Positions 25,795-39,010 are shown, counted from the stretch's first letter. The stretch is 64,000 nucleotides of DNA from Manis javanica (GCF_040802235.1 NC_133170.1:1317001-1381000); one strand, 5' to 3'. Translations and numbers: made by a program. Notes: generated by a model from the letters alone, not told the origin.

Positions 25795-25965
25795 GCTCTG
25801 CTGCAGTTTGGGGCAAGCTTGGTGCAACATTCCTAATCCCGCCCGGCATGTCAGAACCGCCTGGGGAGCCTTGACACGTGCTGATTCTCAGGGACCCCCA
25901 ATCACATCACTAAGATGAGGGTCTTTGTGGGGTAGGCCCCAGTCATTTTGGTGTTTTTGTGTTTT
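25795..25965. mobile_element. MER5-like DNA transposon relic (hAT)
   Basis: Contains gtcagaaccgcctggggagc, gctgattctcagggaccccc and tggggtaggccccagtca in the order of the MER5 non-autonomous hAT elements. Terminal repeats are too worn to place exact ends. Confidence 0.55.
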
Positions 25966-27924
25966 CTTATCAATAAATATCCCAGGTAAAATATTTAGTT
26001 TGGGTGACATAGGAATGGAATAAATAAGAGACTAGACTATGTTTCAAGGTGAACTGAGCTATTTTGGAAGATGGTGGATTCTCTATCAATCAACATGTTT
26101 CAGTAAAAATAATGTAGCTGCTTGGTAGGAATGTCACAGAGAGAATCTAAGAACGGAGCTTGGTTGAGCTAGGATTTAAAGATCTTTAAAATATTTTCTG
26201 ACCTTGAGAGTCTATGATTCCATGATGGCAGTATTCAAAAACATTTAATAGGATATATAATGGATCAATCGGAAAGATCTCAAGTTTTGTCATTTTCTTG
26301 ACTTATCTTCTCCCTGACTCATACCCCTTCTTGACTTACATTCAATTCTCTTGCAGGAAAATGGGTGTGTTGTGCTGAGGAAGGTAAATGTGTGGTTCTA
26401 ATGCTGGAGGCAGTGGGAGGTGCTGGAGAGATGTGATGGAGTTAGAACCCTGTAGGGGTTGTATTGGAAACGAGGCCAAGGAAAATGTGCAGCGATGACC
26501 TATTTAATTCTCATTTCCACAGTAGTACAGAATTTTCTTGCTGCTTTTACCCCCACCTCAATTATAATAATTTCCATTTTTAAAAATGTGAGTCTTGTAG
26601 GTTGGCTGATTGATAAGCAATTTTTTTTTAGCTTAGTTAGATCTTGAATCCATTTCATGTACTTGCTTTTCTATTTCATTTATTCTCCAGGTTGTTTTAT
26701 ATTTTCAACTTATTGCCTTTATACTTTTTATTTTCTTCAATTGATTTCCCTTGTCTATTTCCCTTATACAATTTTAATTTCTTTCTCAACTTCTTCATCT
26801 TCATAACTTTCAACTGGCAGTTATTTGAGTTTTCATATGGTTTCATACTTTGCTTGCCTATCATCTGCTGAATCAGCACCCTGTAAGGCATGCTACTTGT
26901 TAAATGATGTAGGCTTTTCCAGTGCTTTAACTGTGATTTAAAATACTTGCAATATATAATGCAGATTTTAGAAATTTAAATGTAGGAGGTGATGAAATAC
27001 TACATTTTACCAAGTTGTGGTTGTGAACATGCATTCACGGTGTTTGCAAAAGCTTTTAGAATCCTCTGCAGCCAGGCGTCTTCCAGCCCAACTATATTTG
27101 CATTATGTTGAAACAAATTTCAGGGATCGATGAGTGATGTCATTTATGAAGTCCAAGGGGCAGACGACCTCATGTGTACAGTTAACACAGATTACCAGGT
27201 GCTGGTGGTGGGTACTTTGTAATGCTTTCTACACTTTTTGCATCTGTTTTCACAAAATGTGGTCTGCAGTCTGAGAGGCAACTGTTTACATTCTAACAGC
27301 TGATCCTTGGGAAGATGTTGTCTGGCCTTGGGTTCTGCATTTACATTTTGGAGAAGCTTCAGACTAAGTGTCACATTATTGGAAAGAGAGCTGTGATGTG
27401 CACTTACTTCCAAGTTTGTCACTTTCAGTTCCCCCATGTCCTGCCATCACCAGGACAACCAGATGGTCACAGAAGATGAGGGCTGGAAGGGGTCTCTCCA
27501 GGAGCACATTACATGTGTTTCCTTTCCATATTAATGTTCCATGTTGTTTAAAATCAGATGGTGGACAGACAAATGAGAAGACATCCAAGTCCTTCATTTG
27601 CAGAGAAGATAATCTTGAATATGGAAAAAGTAAAATGTAGTTAGAAAGCAATTAAAGATTATCGACTCAGCTTCCTGAAGTTAGTTATATTTTGTGTCTT
27701 TTTAGTTGCCTTCAGTTTTGTAAGTTTTGCTAATTTGAGATTTGCAAAAACTGCATTATTTTTGTCATTAACAATATTCACAAATATCATGAAAACAAGT
27801 TTTCTTGAAAGTTTCCTTTTCACTGACTCCACCCAGTCTTTATTTTCAGTGCCATCTGCACTGACAACCCCTACAATTCTACCTCCAGCCCAGGCTTCAG
27901 TCCAGAGGGCAGGAGTGCATGCCC
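25966..27924. other. Gene-free AT-rich DNA
   Basis: Only short frames. A pyrimidine- and A-rich strand bias is seen at 26,640-26,880, where open frames on both strands are low-complexity. No gene was recognised. Confidence 0.4.
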
Positions 27925-28800
27925 AGTACTTCGCTTTCATTCAACACCCACCGAATACTTCCCGAGCAGCCACTGTGCGAAGCCCTGTTCTAGCCTCTGG
28001 GAACACACCAGGGAACAAAACAAAAAAATCCTGTCCTTTTTGAAGCTTTAATTTTTTTGAAGACAGGCAGTGAGATAATTAAGGGAAATATTTGGGATGG
28101 TAGATGGTATTAAGTGCTTCGTGGAGGAAATTCTGGGGAAGCACAAGGGGATATATGTGTGGGGGCAGTTTGCAGTTTTACAGGAGGCGGCTGGGCCTGG
28201 GGAATATAGTCCAGGTTATTGTAGTGACTCCGTGGTCACAGAACGACTCTCATGGTGAGCATTTCCTAGTGTATATAATTGTTGGTTTCCTATGTTGTGC
28301 TCATATAGTGAAACCAACATAATACTGTGTGTCATCTATACTTCAGTAAAGAAAATGAAAGATGAAAAAAAATGAAGAGCTGGTTAGAGAAAACCTTACT
28401 GATAAGGGGACACTGAGCGAGGTGCTAAAGGAGGCAAGGGCGTGGGTCAGGTGGGCATCCGCTGGAAGAGCATTCCCGGCAGGAAGAATAGCGCGGGCAT
28501 AGGCCTGAGCAGCTGGCTCTAGAAATGGCAGGACGGCCAGGGAGACCCAAGTGGAGCAGAGGAGGCAGACGTGACAAGGGACCAGATCGTGGAACGCCCG
28601 GCCAGCATTGTAGCTTTTACCTCAAGCAAAATGGAAAACCTTTGGGGGTCGTGGGCACGGGGGTGACACCAGCGACGTGTGTTCTAATGCTGTTCTGAGC
28701 ATAGACTGGAGGGAGGGGTGGTAGCCAGGAGACCAGTTAGGACGGCGGCGTGGGCCACGGCGGGTGTGGGTGGCAGGCAGTCAGATTCGGGGTGTATGCT
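27925..28800 (-). mobile_element. L2 element, antisense, interrupted by L1
   Basis: Antisense L2 landmarks occur in order: aagccctgttctagcctctg, ggcagtgagataatta, cgctggaagagcattcccgg, ggcctgagcagctggc, gaaaacctttgggggtcgtg, and gagaccagttaggacggcgg. The run is split by an L1 3' tail at about 28,240-28,375. Confidence 0.75.
28240..28375 (+). mobile_element. 5'-truncated L1 3' tail nested in L2
   Basis: Sense L1 3' end: atggtgagcatttcctagtg, tatataattgttggtttcct, aatactgtgtgtcatctata and cttcagtaaag, ending in an A-rich tail. L2 text resumes after it. Confidence 0.7.
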
Positions 28801-29693
28801 GCAGAGGAGCAGAGATGATCTGCTGCTATCGGACGTGGGGTGTGAGAGACGTTCACACAGACGTCCACCCGCCATCCCCAAAATGAAGAGGATGCTTTGT
28901 TTCAATCTGGAGGGAAGAAACTTTATTAGGATGTATTATTATGAAATGTCTGTTAGATGACTTTTCAGTTTAATTTACAAAATGTGAACTCGTAAGCTCA
29001 CATTTTGTAGTTTTAATTTTAAGGTAACTTTGAACACCATTTAAAAAAAATTCTGTGAAGAAGTTACAGTGACCTGAATTTTCAAGCAGCTACAATTTCA
29101 ATATGAACCATACTGTTTTCTTTAAACTATAATAATGTTCATGAATGTTTTTAACATATTAAAAATTTTGGAATTTCTTTGGTGAATCACAGTATTTCTA
29201 ATTCGAAGCATCACACTCCATCATGACTGATCTTCCCTTTACCCCTGGCTACTGTTCTTAGATTGGGAAGGAGAAAAGTCATCATATTGTGTTTGTCTTT
29301 GTTTCTAACTCTAGTTTGAAAGCTAACTTTTCAAAATAACATTCTTTATCAAGATACACTGACTTTGGACAGTAAGGAGTATAAAGAAGAATGTAGCCAT
29401 CAGCCTTATTCCTTCATCCTGTTGGTACATCTTTGTATCCTGGTTTCCCGCGCCGGTGTGTGGCCGTGAGAGTGAGGGGTGCAGGCCCTCCGCCCAGGGG
29501 TGCACGGTGCTTCAGTGACGTGTCCCACCTACAGGAAGAGCCCGTGTGGCCTTGTGGCGTCTCATTCCCACCCAGCTCTAAACAGGCCACTGGCTTATTA
29601 CAAAATCTTCCCAGAGTAAATATGCAATGAAATACTTTGGGAAAGGAAGAGAAACACTCCCTCTGGTCCTAGCATAATTGTGCTTGCCAAGTA
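28801..29693. other. Gene-free DNA
   Basis: Nothing recognised. An imperfect inverted pair, acaaaatgtgaact and agctcacattttgt, lies at about 28,977-29,008 and could form a small hairpin of unknown meaning. Confidence 0.4.
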
Positions 29694-29884
29694 CTGCTCA
29701 AAGCACTTTATAAATATTAACTTGCTCAATTCGTCTAATCATCAGAACAACTTCTGAGTTAGGTATACTGTCCCAATTCCCATTTTACAGACAGGAAATA
29801 TGCAGCACAGATTTGTTAAGTGATTTGCCCAAGGTCACACAGCTGGTAAGTGGAAGTGTGCACTCAAAGCCAGGCAGTCTCCAC
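29694..29884 (+). repeat. MIR SINE, well preserved
   Basis: Nearly full MIR order: agcacttt ataaatattaac, aattcccattttacagacag, aagtgatttgcccaaggtca, cacagctggtaagtgg and a closing ccaggcagtctccactcc. Confidence 0.9.
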
Positions 29885-30009
29885 TCCTCACTACCGCGAC
29901 ACTGCGATGCACTTGTACCCTCAGGAAGGATCCAGGTTTATTTTTGTTTTCTTCAGATTAATCCAGTAAGAATCTAATATTATATTTATTCATTTGGCCA
30001 TAATTTGAA

Positions 30010-30085
30010 GTTCTAAGGCTTGACTTTTATGGACTATTAGGCTTAGCATGTAGAAGGTACTCAATAAATGTTTATTGGGTGAAGA
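30010..30085 (+). mobile_element. L2 3' end
   Basis: gcttagcatgtagaaggtac followed by tcaataaatgtttattgggt is the L2 terminus in sense orientation. Confidence 0.7.
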
Positions 30086-30559
30086 AGAGATACATGATGT
30101 CATGTGGTGGGAAACCAATTAATATTACAGGGATTTCCCCGTTGCCCCGGCAGCTTTTCAAGGCAATGCATCCCTACAGAGCATTCGTTCCCTACCAAGG
30201 AGGGGAGGCGGTTCTACGGTCAAATAGTCTGGAAAGCTGCATATTCTATTTTCTTTCTGAGATTCACAATATGTATTCATATGTTAGGAAGTACAGGAAG
30301 TCCTAGAGTAAATGAATTTATAAGTAAAATTTGTTTAACCTTATTTGATCAGAGATGCCATTTTTTTTCATTGTAATATCCACCAGCATCCCAGAGAATT
30401 AGTATTCTATGGAACACACAACACAATTACTCAACAGGATGAAGTTTACAGTCTGAAGAATAAATTACTTACAGTCTACGTTTCCAGTTTCACTTCACAG
30501 GTGTATCATCCATGGTTTCTCCTCATAAACCACCGCTCTCTGCCCACAATGAACTAAAA

Positions 30560-30885
30560 TGTCTCGTGCATCTCCGTTCCTCTCAGTTTCCCTCTCTGCA
30601 GGAGCCTCCCACTCCCCAGTGCCACCCTCCCACGCACAGACGCACACGGACGTCCCTCAGTCTGACTCCAGCTCGGTCCCAAGGCCCAGGTCGGTGTCAG
30701 CTGTGTCCTTGCTCTGACTCAGAAGTTTACTCACCTCCTTTTCACTAGCATTTTGTGTACGAATGTGTATTGTACACACATAATTTGTTTATATGTGTGT
30801 CTTCCTCAAAGGCAGAGATGTATCTTTTCCTCATTTCTGTTTGCCCAGCAGCTGTCACACAGTAAATATTCAGCAGTGACAAAGG
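30560..30885 (+). mobile_element. L2 fragment, sense
   Basis: Ends with the L2 3' order: cctcaaaggcagagatgtat, cctcatttctgtttgcccag and cacagtaaatattcagcagt. The upstream part is diverged. Confidence 0.6.
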
Positions 30886-31809
30886 GGCATCTTGAAAAGC
30901 TTCTCTAGCTCACATTTAGTTTGATTCATTCTCCCAAACCAGGTCTCCCACAGAGATTTGTAGTCTTTTTTTTCCTGGAGGAAGCAAAGATTAAAGAGGT
31001 ACATTTACTTTTTCACACAGTTTTATCCATTTATCTTAATAAAATATTATAATTTGTACGTATAATCTAAAATCTAAGGAAAGTTTGGTGTTTAACTGCT
31101 GCTGAATCACAGTGCCATCGTACAGCTAAATGGTCACCCCTAGAAATATGTGTTATTTCTTAGTAGTCTTCTTAGGTTTGAACAAATGCAGTCAATGCTC
31201 CTAATGACTGGAACAATTTTCTGAAACCTGCAGACGCCCCTGTTCTAAAGTAGTTAGAATCCTCACAGAGGGAGAAGACCTCATGTTAAATGGCTCAGCC
31301 ATTTCCTTCCTTATCGCCCCTCCTGCCCCTGCCTTTGAAAAATAGTACTTTGTTTTTAAAGGTAACTACTTATTCACTCTTTAAACTACTGAGTAGAGCA
31401 TTACATTGATTTCATAATTTCTCTATTATTATGTACTCTGCATATAGGCATTTTTTAAGGCCAAATACTTTCCAAGTAAATCTGCATCAGTGGTGTCAGC
31501 TGGGCCTTCTTCCGGAGTAAGTGGAGATGCTCTGGTTGTTCCTGCCTAAAGGACCCCTCCTCTGGGATGGAAAGGCCTGGTCCAGCCTACAGATGTCAGG
31601 ATGACTGACCTAGTACTTAATAGATTCCTTTTTAGTCAATTTTTGAAATAGCTTTCAATTATCCGTCTTTCTTGTGTGGCCATTAATACTCTGTCAAAGG
31701 CAAAATCAGGTTCCCATTCCTTAGGATGGATGTTTGATCTTCAGTAGCACAAGGTTCATGAACTCACTTTCTTGAGACTCCTGGCTGCATGTAACCTTAT
31801 TTATTGACC
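30886..31809. other. Gene-free DNA
   Basis: No recognisable feature on either strand. Confidence 0.4.
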
Positions 31810-33139
31810 ATTTTAGCTTCCGGCTCTCTTGCGCTTTGTGCCGCCTGCGCGTGCCCGAGCTCGGGGATGCCCCTGCGAACGATCCTGCTGCTCAGCCGCT
31901 CTGCTCCAGCGACCCTGCCCTCCGTTCTTCCCCAGACCCCGCCTGTGTCGGCTTAGCACCTTATCCTCAGAGCGGCGACCCCGCCATTGCTCCAGTCGCA
32001 AGCATCCTTCTCCGACTAAAAACTCTCATCTCCACCTCGCTTCCTCGTTCCCTGACTCAACAGTCCTTTGACCCCTGCTTACCGACCGTCTCTCATTTCC
32101 TTTGTATTTTACCACCTTTCTAACCCAGATTGAATCTCCTGGTGTGATTCCCTGTGCGCACACTGTCCCTTGGCCGCCGGGAGACTGGCTGCGTGGGGCT
32201 TGCCTTCCGTCCCGGGTCCGTCTGTCCTGCGTGGCTCCTGGGCTTGCCGGTCTGGGGCAAATTCTTGCTCAACCCAGGTGGACCGAGCGACGCTGCCAGG
32301 GCTCGAGCACCCGCATGCCACCTGCTCTCCCCATGCCTACTGTGCACCCTGCCCCCCTCAAGCCCCGCCTCCACCGCTGCCTGACTGCGACCAGACGGCT
32401 TGTCTTCCCGCCCTCGGGGGGCCGCAGGAGCGTCTGGGAGCGGCCGCCGTCCGCCCTCGCGTTAGTGGGGACGGAGCGCTCCAGGGTCGAGCAAACGCCG
32501 ACTCTCCGTTTGCGGGTTGGATTCCGTTTCTGCGCGCGCTTCGGGCCGGCGCCCCCGGCGACCGTCGTGTCCTCTTCACCTGCCCGCTTGCGCGGTGCCT
32601 CCCGGCCGCCCACAGACGTGTCGCCCATTTCCCACTTGTTTCTCTGCTCAGCTCCTCCTCGCTTCTCCCGCCACTGCATTTCTCTTTCCCTTTATGGCAC
32701 GATTGTGCCCCAAACTTGTCTGTCTTCACTGCTCTGATGTCATTGTCATTTTCTGCTGCAGCACATCCAACAGGCGGCCACCTCCACCGTCCGGCCGAAA
32801 CAGCCCCGGGAAAGGTCGCTGCGCTGCGGCCTCCACGCCGCGGGAGCCGAGGGTCCCGCTCTCGGCCACCAGCCGCGCCTGCAGCTTCGGTGACATCGCC
32901 GAGGTCTCGCTCCTGATGCGCTGGCCCTTTGGCCTTAGTCCTTTGCTGTCTCTTCTTTCAGAGCCACCAGTGCGGGGCCCCCGAACCCCTGTTCTCCTCT
33001 TCCTGGCCTTCCCACAGCTTCGGGGACCCCAGTTAGTCTTACGGTGACCCCTGGGTCTGTATTTCCGTGCGTGCCTCTCCTCAGAACCCCCGTCCTGGGA
33101 CGCCCGCTGCCAGCTCGGGGTCTCCCTTCGGACGCCCAG
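31810..33139. other. CpG-rich patch, no gene seen
   Basis: GC-rich with many CpGs and long overlapping open frames on both strands (up to 248 codons on plus). The frames lack a recognisable domain, conserved start or splice-flanked exon, and they overlap each other in four phases. It runs without a break into an identifiable L2 at 33,140, so it is probably more of the same GC-drifted repeat DNA. Confidence 0.45.
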
Positions 33140-34055
33140 GATGCATCTCGGCTTCGTGCGTCCAGGACTGGTATCCGACGGCTGCTCTTCTCCCCACGTC
33201 AGTCCTGCCTCTGTTTTCTCCATGGCAGTAAAAGCCGGTTTTACCCTAACAGCCGTTCAGTAAAGAGCCTGGGAGGCCCCGTTCCGCTCTCTCTCGGCTC
33301 CGCGTCCCAGCGGCCCGTGAGTCCTCGTGCTCGGAGTCCAGTGCCGCTGGGAATCTCCCCGCTTCTCCCGCAGGCGCCCACCGTACCCCGTCTGGGCCCC
33401 CGCTGCCCACCTGCGTCTGCGCAGCATCCCCTCGCTGCTTCAGGCCTTGTCAACACCGTAGCCAGAATTAAACCTTCCAGCCATGTCGCTTGCTGTCATT
33501 CCCCTGCCCACAACCCTTCAGCGACTGTCTGTTTTGCTTTAAGGTCCCCCCCCCGCCTTGGGGGACAGGCGCTCCCGTCTCTGGGCCCCCTCTGAGGTCC
33601 CGGCCTCCCCTTCCCGTCCGCCCCTGCCCACACGCGCTGCCGCCACTCCGGGCACCGGCCCCCCTCCGTTCCTCGCTCGCGCCTAGAACATTCCTGCTCA
33701 AGGCGTTTCTGTCTCCTGCGCCCGGGGACCCTGTTTCCTGAGCTGCCTCCACAGTCCCCACGCTGCCCCAGGTCCTGGCTCTCGTGCCTGTGTCTGCGAG
33801 GCCTTAAAAAACACCCAACTGAAAGGTTGACGTCTCTGCAAACTTCCTATTTCCTCCCATTTTCTTATTTCCATAGCGATTTTGCTGTCTGACATACTGT
33901 GTAATTAATTATAATTCATTTAGTTTGTGATCTGTCTCCCTCTCCCCCCTTGAAATAGGCCTCTGAGAGGGTAGCCTTTCTGTCTTTTGTTTGTTCACTA
34001 TCACTGGTGTCTGGTGCATAGCAGACCTTCCTTCGACATTTGTTAAATGAATAGA
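33140..34055 (+). mobile_element. L2 element, sense, GC-drifted
   Basis: L2 sense landmarks occur in order despite heavy GC change: gtcctgcctctgttttctcc with atggcagtaaaagcc, then caacaccgtagccagaatta, catgtcgcttgctgtcattc, cccacaacccttcagcgact, tagaacattcctgctcaag, tgtctgacatactgtg and the 3' end ggtgcatagcagaccttcct with gttaaatgaatag. The middle holds runs of C and CpG that are foreign to the family. Confidence 0.75.
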
Positions 34056-36044
34056 AGTATGATCACAGCAAAAGGATATCTATTTGTGAGGCTTCTGACC
34101 CAGGCCCCCCCCCGCCCCCGCCGGAGCTGCGAGAGCTAGTCAGGCAATGTGTGACCCACTTGGAGATTGCAGGTATTCTCATGATATGGACCAGAGGAGG
34201 CTATGCAGTAATTCCATTTATCTTAAAAATGGATTGGAAAGAGACCTTAAGGATCTGTCAGTGCTCAGATGATCAGGTATTAAAGAAGGAATTTATATTC
34301 ACTGGTTTCTTACCCTTTTCTGATCCCTCCATTTTGCTTGGCCATCTTGGTCTCACTGAGCACACCTTAGAGACCTCTACTACTGAAAGAAAGCATATCT
34401 TACCGAAGAAATGTATTTGGAAATTCAAGTCATCTCAGATAAGATTTCAAATAGTCATAGACCTTATACTCACTTAGAACAGTAAGAAGTATCAAACAGA
34501 AAAATTTAGAAGTATAGAAAGCATCACATAAAATGGGTACATGTCAAAATATGAAAAATACATTAAAAGTAGTGAAAAAATGCTAGCCTATGAATATATT
34601 AGGAAAAGGAATAAAGAATATTCTAGGAAAAATATAAAACTAAACTTATATGAAAGTACAAGAAAAATCTACATCATCAAAACTCTTTGAAATAGAGCTT
34701 TTTTGTCTTAGCACATAGAGGTGGAGGAAGTTTGCTGTAGTCATTGAGTGTTCAGGGTGCTTTTGTTTCCGCCTGAAGCTGTCTGGCCTTCCCTGGACAA
34801 TTCCCACTGGGGAAGTGTCATTGGATACCCGAATCCCTCACGGATTATCATATCAGGTCACCTTATTTCAAAATGCAATGACTAGTGTTTCTCTCCCTGC
34901 CTTTAAATCATTCTCTCCAACTCTACTCTTCAGTATACTGTAAATTTGATTATATATGTAACATAATATTTTGGTGTAATTGCAGCTCTGAAAGCACTTG
35001 GAAGTACTTTGAGGAGGCTTAGAGTGTACTGTATAGCTCTTCTGATTTTTTAACATGAATACAGCTTTGGGGGTCTACATCAGTCAGGATGTGCTAACGA
35101 CTGTAATGATCCCACATCTCCGCTTTCACTGCTGGCTTTCCACCATAAACCGGTGAGGATCTCTGAGAATCAGAAGGAGGGTCCTTCCTCCACAGAGGCA
35201 TTCAGAGGTCTGATTTCCTTGCATCCTGTGGCTTTCACTGTGTTTTGTTGTTTCAATCTCCAAGGGCGTCGGGGCCTTCTGTGAGTATTTTTGCATCTGG
35301 CCAGCATGCAAAGAAGGAGGACATGGGGGTGTCAGGAGCTAAACTTGGGAGTGTTGAAAATCACCTCTTTTCATGTTCTGTTGGCCACAACTTAGTCCTG
35401 AGCTTTTCCTAAACAAGGGAGTTTGGGAAATGAAGTCCTGCTGTGCCTTTAGAATAAAAGAAAATGGGGTTTGATAAATATACAGCATTATTTCTATCAC
35501 AGTGTCTAATTTGGCTTTTTCCCATTTTTCCCATATTTGAGACGTTTAATGCAATGAAATAAAATACAGTTTTTCTAAAATGACATTTAGTCTTTTAATT
35601 TGCTGTCTTTAAAAGCTAGTGATCTGAAAGAGTCCTAGACATTTGACAGATTTGTTTTGAGGGCTCCTGGCCATGTTCATTTGCCTAGATTTTGCAGATG
35701 CTGAGTTTTAACACTGGGGAACACTCTTCTTTCATCTTATTTTGTAAGTGTGAACCATCATGGTTTTTCTATTGTTTCCAAGAACGTCAAGATCAGTTTC
35801 TGCATTGTGTTCTGTGATCTGACAGATACTCAGCCAACCTCGGTAGCTGATTATTACTCATAGTCATCTGTCAAATTTGAGACGATTCACAGTTCTTTTT
35901 AACATTCTGATTTCACCAGACGGTGTACATGGGCCTTTTTATGAAAACATGTCAATAATAGATTTAGTATTTACTTGCACAAAAGAACAGAGGACATTTT
36001 AAAGTTCTCCCCTGATTTAGTCACTTTTGTGCTTAAAAACATTG
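34056..36044. other. Gene-free DNA with one unnamed repeat-like block
   Basis: 35,080-35,460 reads like an old interspersed element (ggctttccaccataaaccgg, ttgcatcctgtggctttcac, ggaaatgaagtcctgctgtg), but I cannot name it. The remainder is AT-rich with nothing recognised. Confidence 0.35.
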
Positions 36045-36730
36045 GTTTCCTTTTGTCTTCAAGATGAAGTCCAAAAGCACAGGAGCTGTCCACCTTAGTG
36101 ACCTATTACCTTTGTCATCTGTGTTCCTCTAGTACTTTGAGTAATTTTGCTCTCATACATTTTGTAATTTCATCTCCATTACACTTCGCTTTGGCCAATT
36201 GTTTTCATGTGTGTGCATATGTGTCTCTGTGCCTAGATGGCACCCTCCTTGGGAACCATGCCGTTCAAAGAGTAGAAATTAAAAATGACCCAAAGAATGT
36301 GAAAAATCATTGGCCTTTCTGGCCAGGTTTAGAAGGTATCTTAAATTAGAAAAGTCTTTTAAATTTTTGTTGTTCTGAAACCTAATTAAAAACAAAACCT
36401 TAAGTTTGAACACTGAGAACTGTGAAAAGAAATTCTAAGTCGCAGAACATTTTATCCTCCCAGGTTACATTGTGGGTTCTCAGGGATAGACTGATACATT
36501 GTGGGTTCATTTCTTCCACGAAGCCAAAAGGACCCACGTGGCAAATGATGGTTTAGACGCTCTTCTTATCTCATCTATGCAAATCTCTATTATGCTCTTA
36601 TCATACTATCTCATGATTGCTTGCTTACCAGCTCAGTTCTCATCTCCATATTACCAGAACCTAGCACAATGCCTTCTATGAAATTGATTCTCAATAAATT
36701 ATTTTTGGAAAAAACTAATGAATGAGCAAA
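36045..36730 (+). mobile_element. L2 pieces, sense
   Basis: Two L2-like stretches. 36,045-36,260 has ggtttccttttgtcttcaag / atgaagtccaaaagcac and the later gcctagatggcaccctcctt. 36,640-36,730 has the 3' end ttaccagaacctagcacaat, gattctcaataaatta and aatgaatgagc. Confidence 0.6.
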
Positions 36731-36989
36731 AGAACAAAGGTACAAAGTAAAGAGAAAAAGAGAAGATTTTATGGACTGTTAAAGCATTTTTTGTAATAGC
36801 TGTGGCCCTTTGGGCCTCCTTTTTCTTACCAATCTTTTTCCCACCTATCTGCCCTCATTGACTTAGGCCAGATGGCACTTAAAGGAACCCCGAACTCCCA
36901 TTGTCCGGTCCCCACACCTGGTCCTCCTTGCTTTCCCTTCCCTGCCCCTCTTCCCACCCCTCCCCCCACCCTAGTGGCTTGTGATGGGC

Positions 36990-37960
36990 AGAAAAATGAT
37001 GGAAACCTCTTCATTTGTTATTTCAGCAAACATATATGGAAATCTTTCCTGGGTCAGGCCCTAAACTATGAGCTGGAACCTCAGGGTAAGCAGGAATGCC
37101 TGCCCTCAGGAAGATACACTCTGGGTAGACGGAAGACAGCCACATAAACCGCTTTGCAAAGACGGTATGATGGGCGTTGTGGCAGAGGGGTTGCTGGGTG
37201 CTGTGGTCTGAAGAATACAGGACGGAGAGGGGAGCATCCAAGCCCCTCTGCGTGTGTGTGAGTGTGTGTGAGCGTGTCTGTGTGCACGTGTGCGCACATG
37301 CACGTGGGTGGGGAGGGATCACCACGGGGGACCTGTTGCATGAATGTAGGGCTGAAGCTGGGGTGCAAAGGGAGATGAAAGGCTCCTCCGGACCAAGCAA
37401 ATGGCCTTAGGCGAACCGAGCTGCGTCCATCAGGCGACCCCACCTGGGCCTCTTCCTCTGTTCCTGCCATCCCCCCCATCCCATTTTTCCCCTTCCCCTT
37501 TGTATTACAAGGAGGCAGTCATCCTGTCAACGTGAGGGTCATTTTTCACTTTTGCTACTCGCTGAGTCTGAAAATGTTATTTTATATTTTTTCCTAATGC
37601 TAGGAGACATTTTGGTGGCTGTTCTCTGTAACCTGCTGTAAGGATGGTCTGTTCAGTGAGTACCTCAATGCTCCTGGCATTTGAGATTTGGTAGTGGAAG
37701 AGAGAGAGAGTCTCTGTCTGTGGTGGTTCCGTGTTAGAAGGGCACAGAGATGCTAAGCAATCATGAAGAGAGCAAGTTCTCCTGGGGTGTTAGGTGGTGA
37801 AGTAGGAGGGAATGGGGGTGTTTATGGCCAGAGCGTAGACGCTGAGGGGGAAGGTGGAATGAGACGAGACTGGAGAGCTGAGCCAGGGGTGAGTTATGCA
37901 GAGTCTTGCAGGCTGAGGTTACTCAACATTTGGTACAGTTTTAAGCTTTTGTAATGGGTC
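36990..37960 (-). mobile_element. L2-like fragments, antisense
   Basis: 37,020-37,200 reads like antisense L2 (gcctgccctcaggaagatac, acactctgggtagacgg). 37,690-37,960 reads like a further internal part (gagttatgcagagtcttgca). Between them lies a GT-rich stretch, 37,249-37,305, with degenerate gtgtgtgag units. Confidence 0.5.
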
Positions 37961-38754
37961 TACATGAGATAAATAACGAATGTTTAGAAACTCCTGCTGC
38001 ATTGTGGTATTACCTTGATACCTGAGCATGTGGTTGGTGTCACACGTGCTCTGTGGTTTGCAGCTTACGGTTCATGTAGAAGTGCCCCCTTATGGTGCCT
38101 GTGCAGTCATAGAAAAGCATCTGGAACACACACTCAGATTAAGAAATCTGTGATTTAACTAGACTACTTCATTGAGAAAGTCTTATGAGAAAAGTGTCAG
38201 CTGAAATAGACTGCATGCTTAGGGACACAGTAGAAGTTGTGAACCTGCTAAGGTGAATGCGTTGAATTCTACTCCATCATTCTTTATTATGTGATGATGC
38301 CAATGCCATGAGAGCTGACCATAACCAACTGCTCTTGCGTGCTGAGCTATGAGGATTAGAGAGGGAATACGTTCTGGTGACAATGTTTCAACCACGTAAG
38401 AAAGTCTTTCTGCAAGATGAGAAATTGGTTTATCCAAACATGTTCAAGTTGTGAATTGGACCGCATGGATTTGTTTACATATCTGAGATCTTGATATTTT
38501 CAGTGATCTGCATACATCCGTGGAAAATAAATTTCAATAATAGATAAAAACTGAAAGATAAAATTGAGAGAAGCTTGGCAGAACAGTTTCTAGACTGTTA
38601 TGACATACTCCATAATTTAACAACAAATATTGGTGGGATAATTGGCCCTGGCATTGCACATCTGGGTGCCTTACAGATTTGATGGAATACTTGGGATTTT
38701 ACTTTGTATCAAAAGAAGAAGCATGCATGGAAAACAGGGGTGGACCCAGCATCC
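37961..38754. other. Gene-free DNA
   Basis: No feature recognised on either strand. Confidence 0.4.
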
Positions 38755-39010
38755 CTTTTATTTATTTATTCACTGAAGTATAGTTGCTATACAATCTTAT
38801 ATTGATTTCAAGTATACAATACAGTGGTTCGCCAGTTACCCACATTATTAAATCCTCACCCCCACTTGTGTGTCACTATCTGTCAACACAGGAAGATGTC
38901 ACAGAACCATTGGCTGTGTTCTCCACGCTGCACTGCTGTCCCCGTGACCAACTCAAATAATGATAGAGAATTTTTGTGTCCCTTTACCTCTTCACCCTCC
39001 CCTCAGCATT
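38755..39010 (-). mobile_element. L1 3' end, antisense
   Basis: tattcactgaagtatagttg, gatttcaagtatacaataca and taaatcctcacccccactt repeat the wording of the L1 end at 5,600-5,850, so both belong to related L1 subfamilies. The copy is truncated on its right. Confidence 0.85.

Noticed and set aside
32170-32916. 248-codon plus-strand frame in the 32 kb CpG-rich patch
   Set aside because: Overlaps other open frames in several phases, lacks domain or exon structure, and the patch runs into an L2 element.
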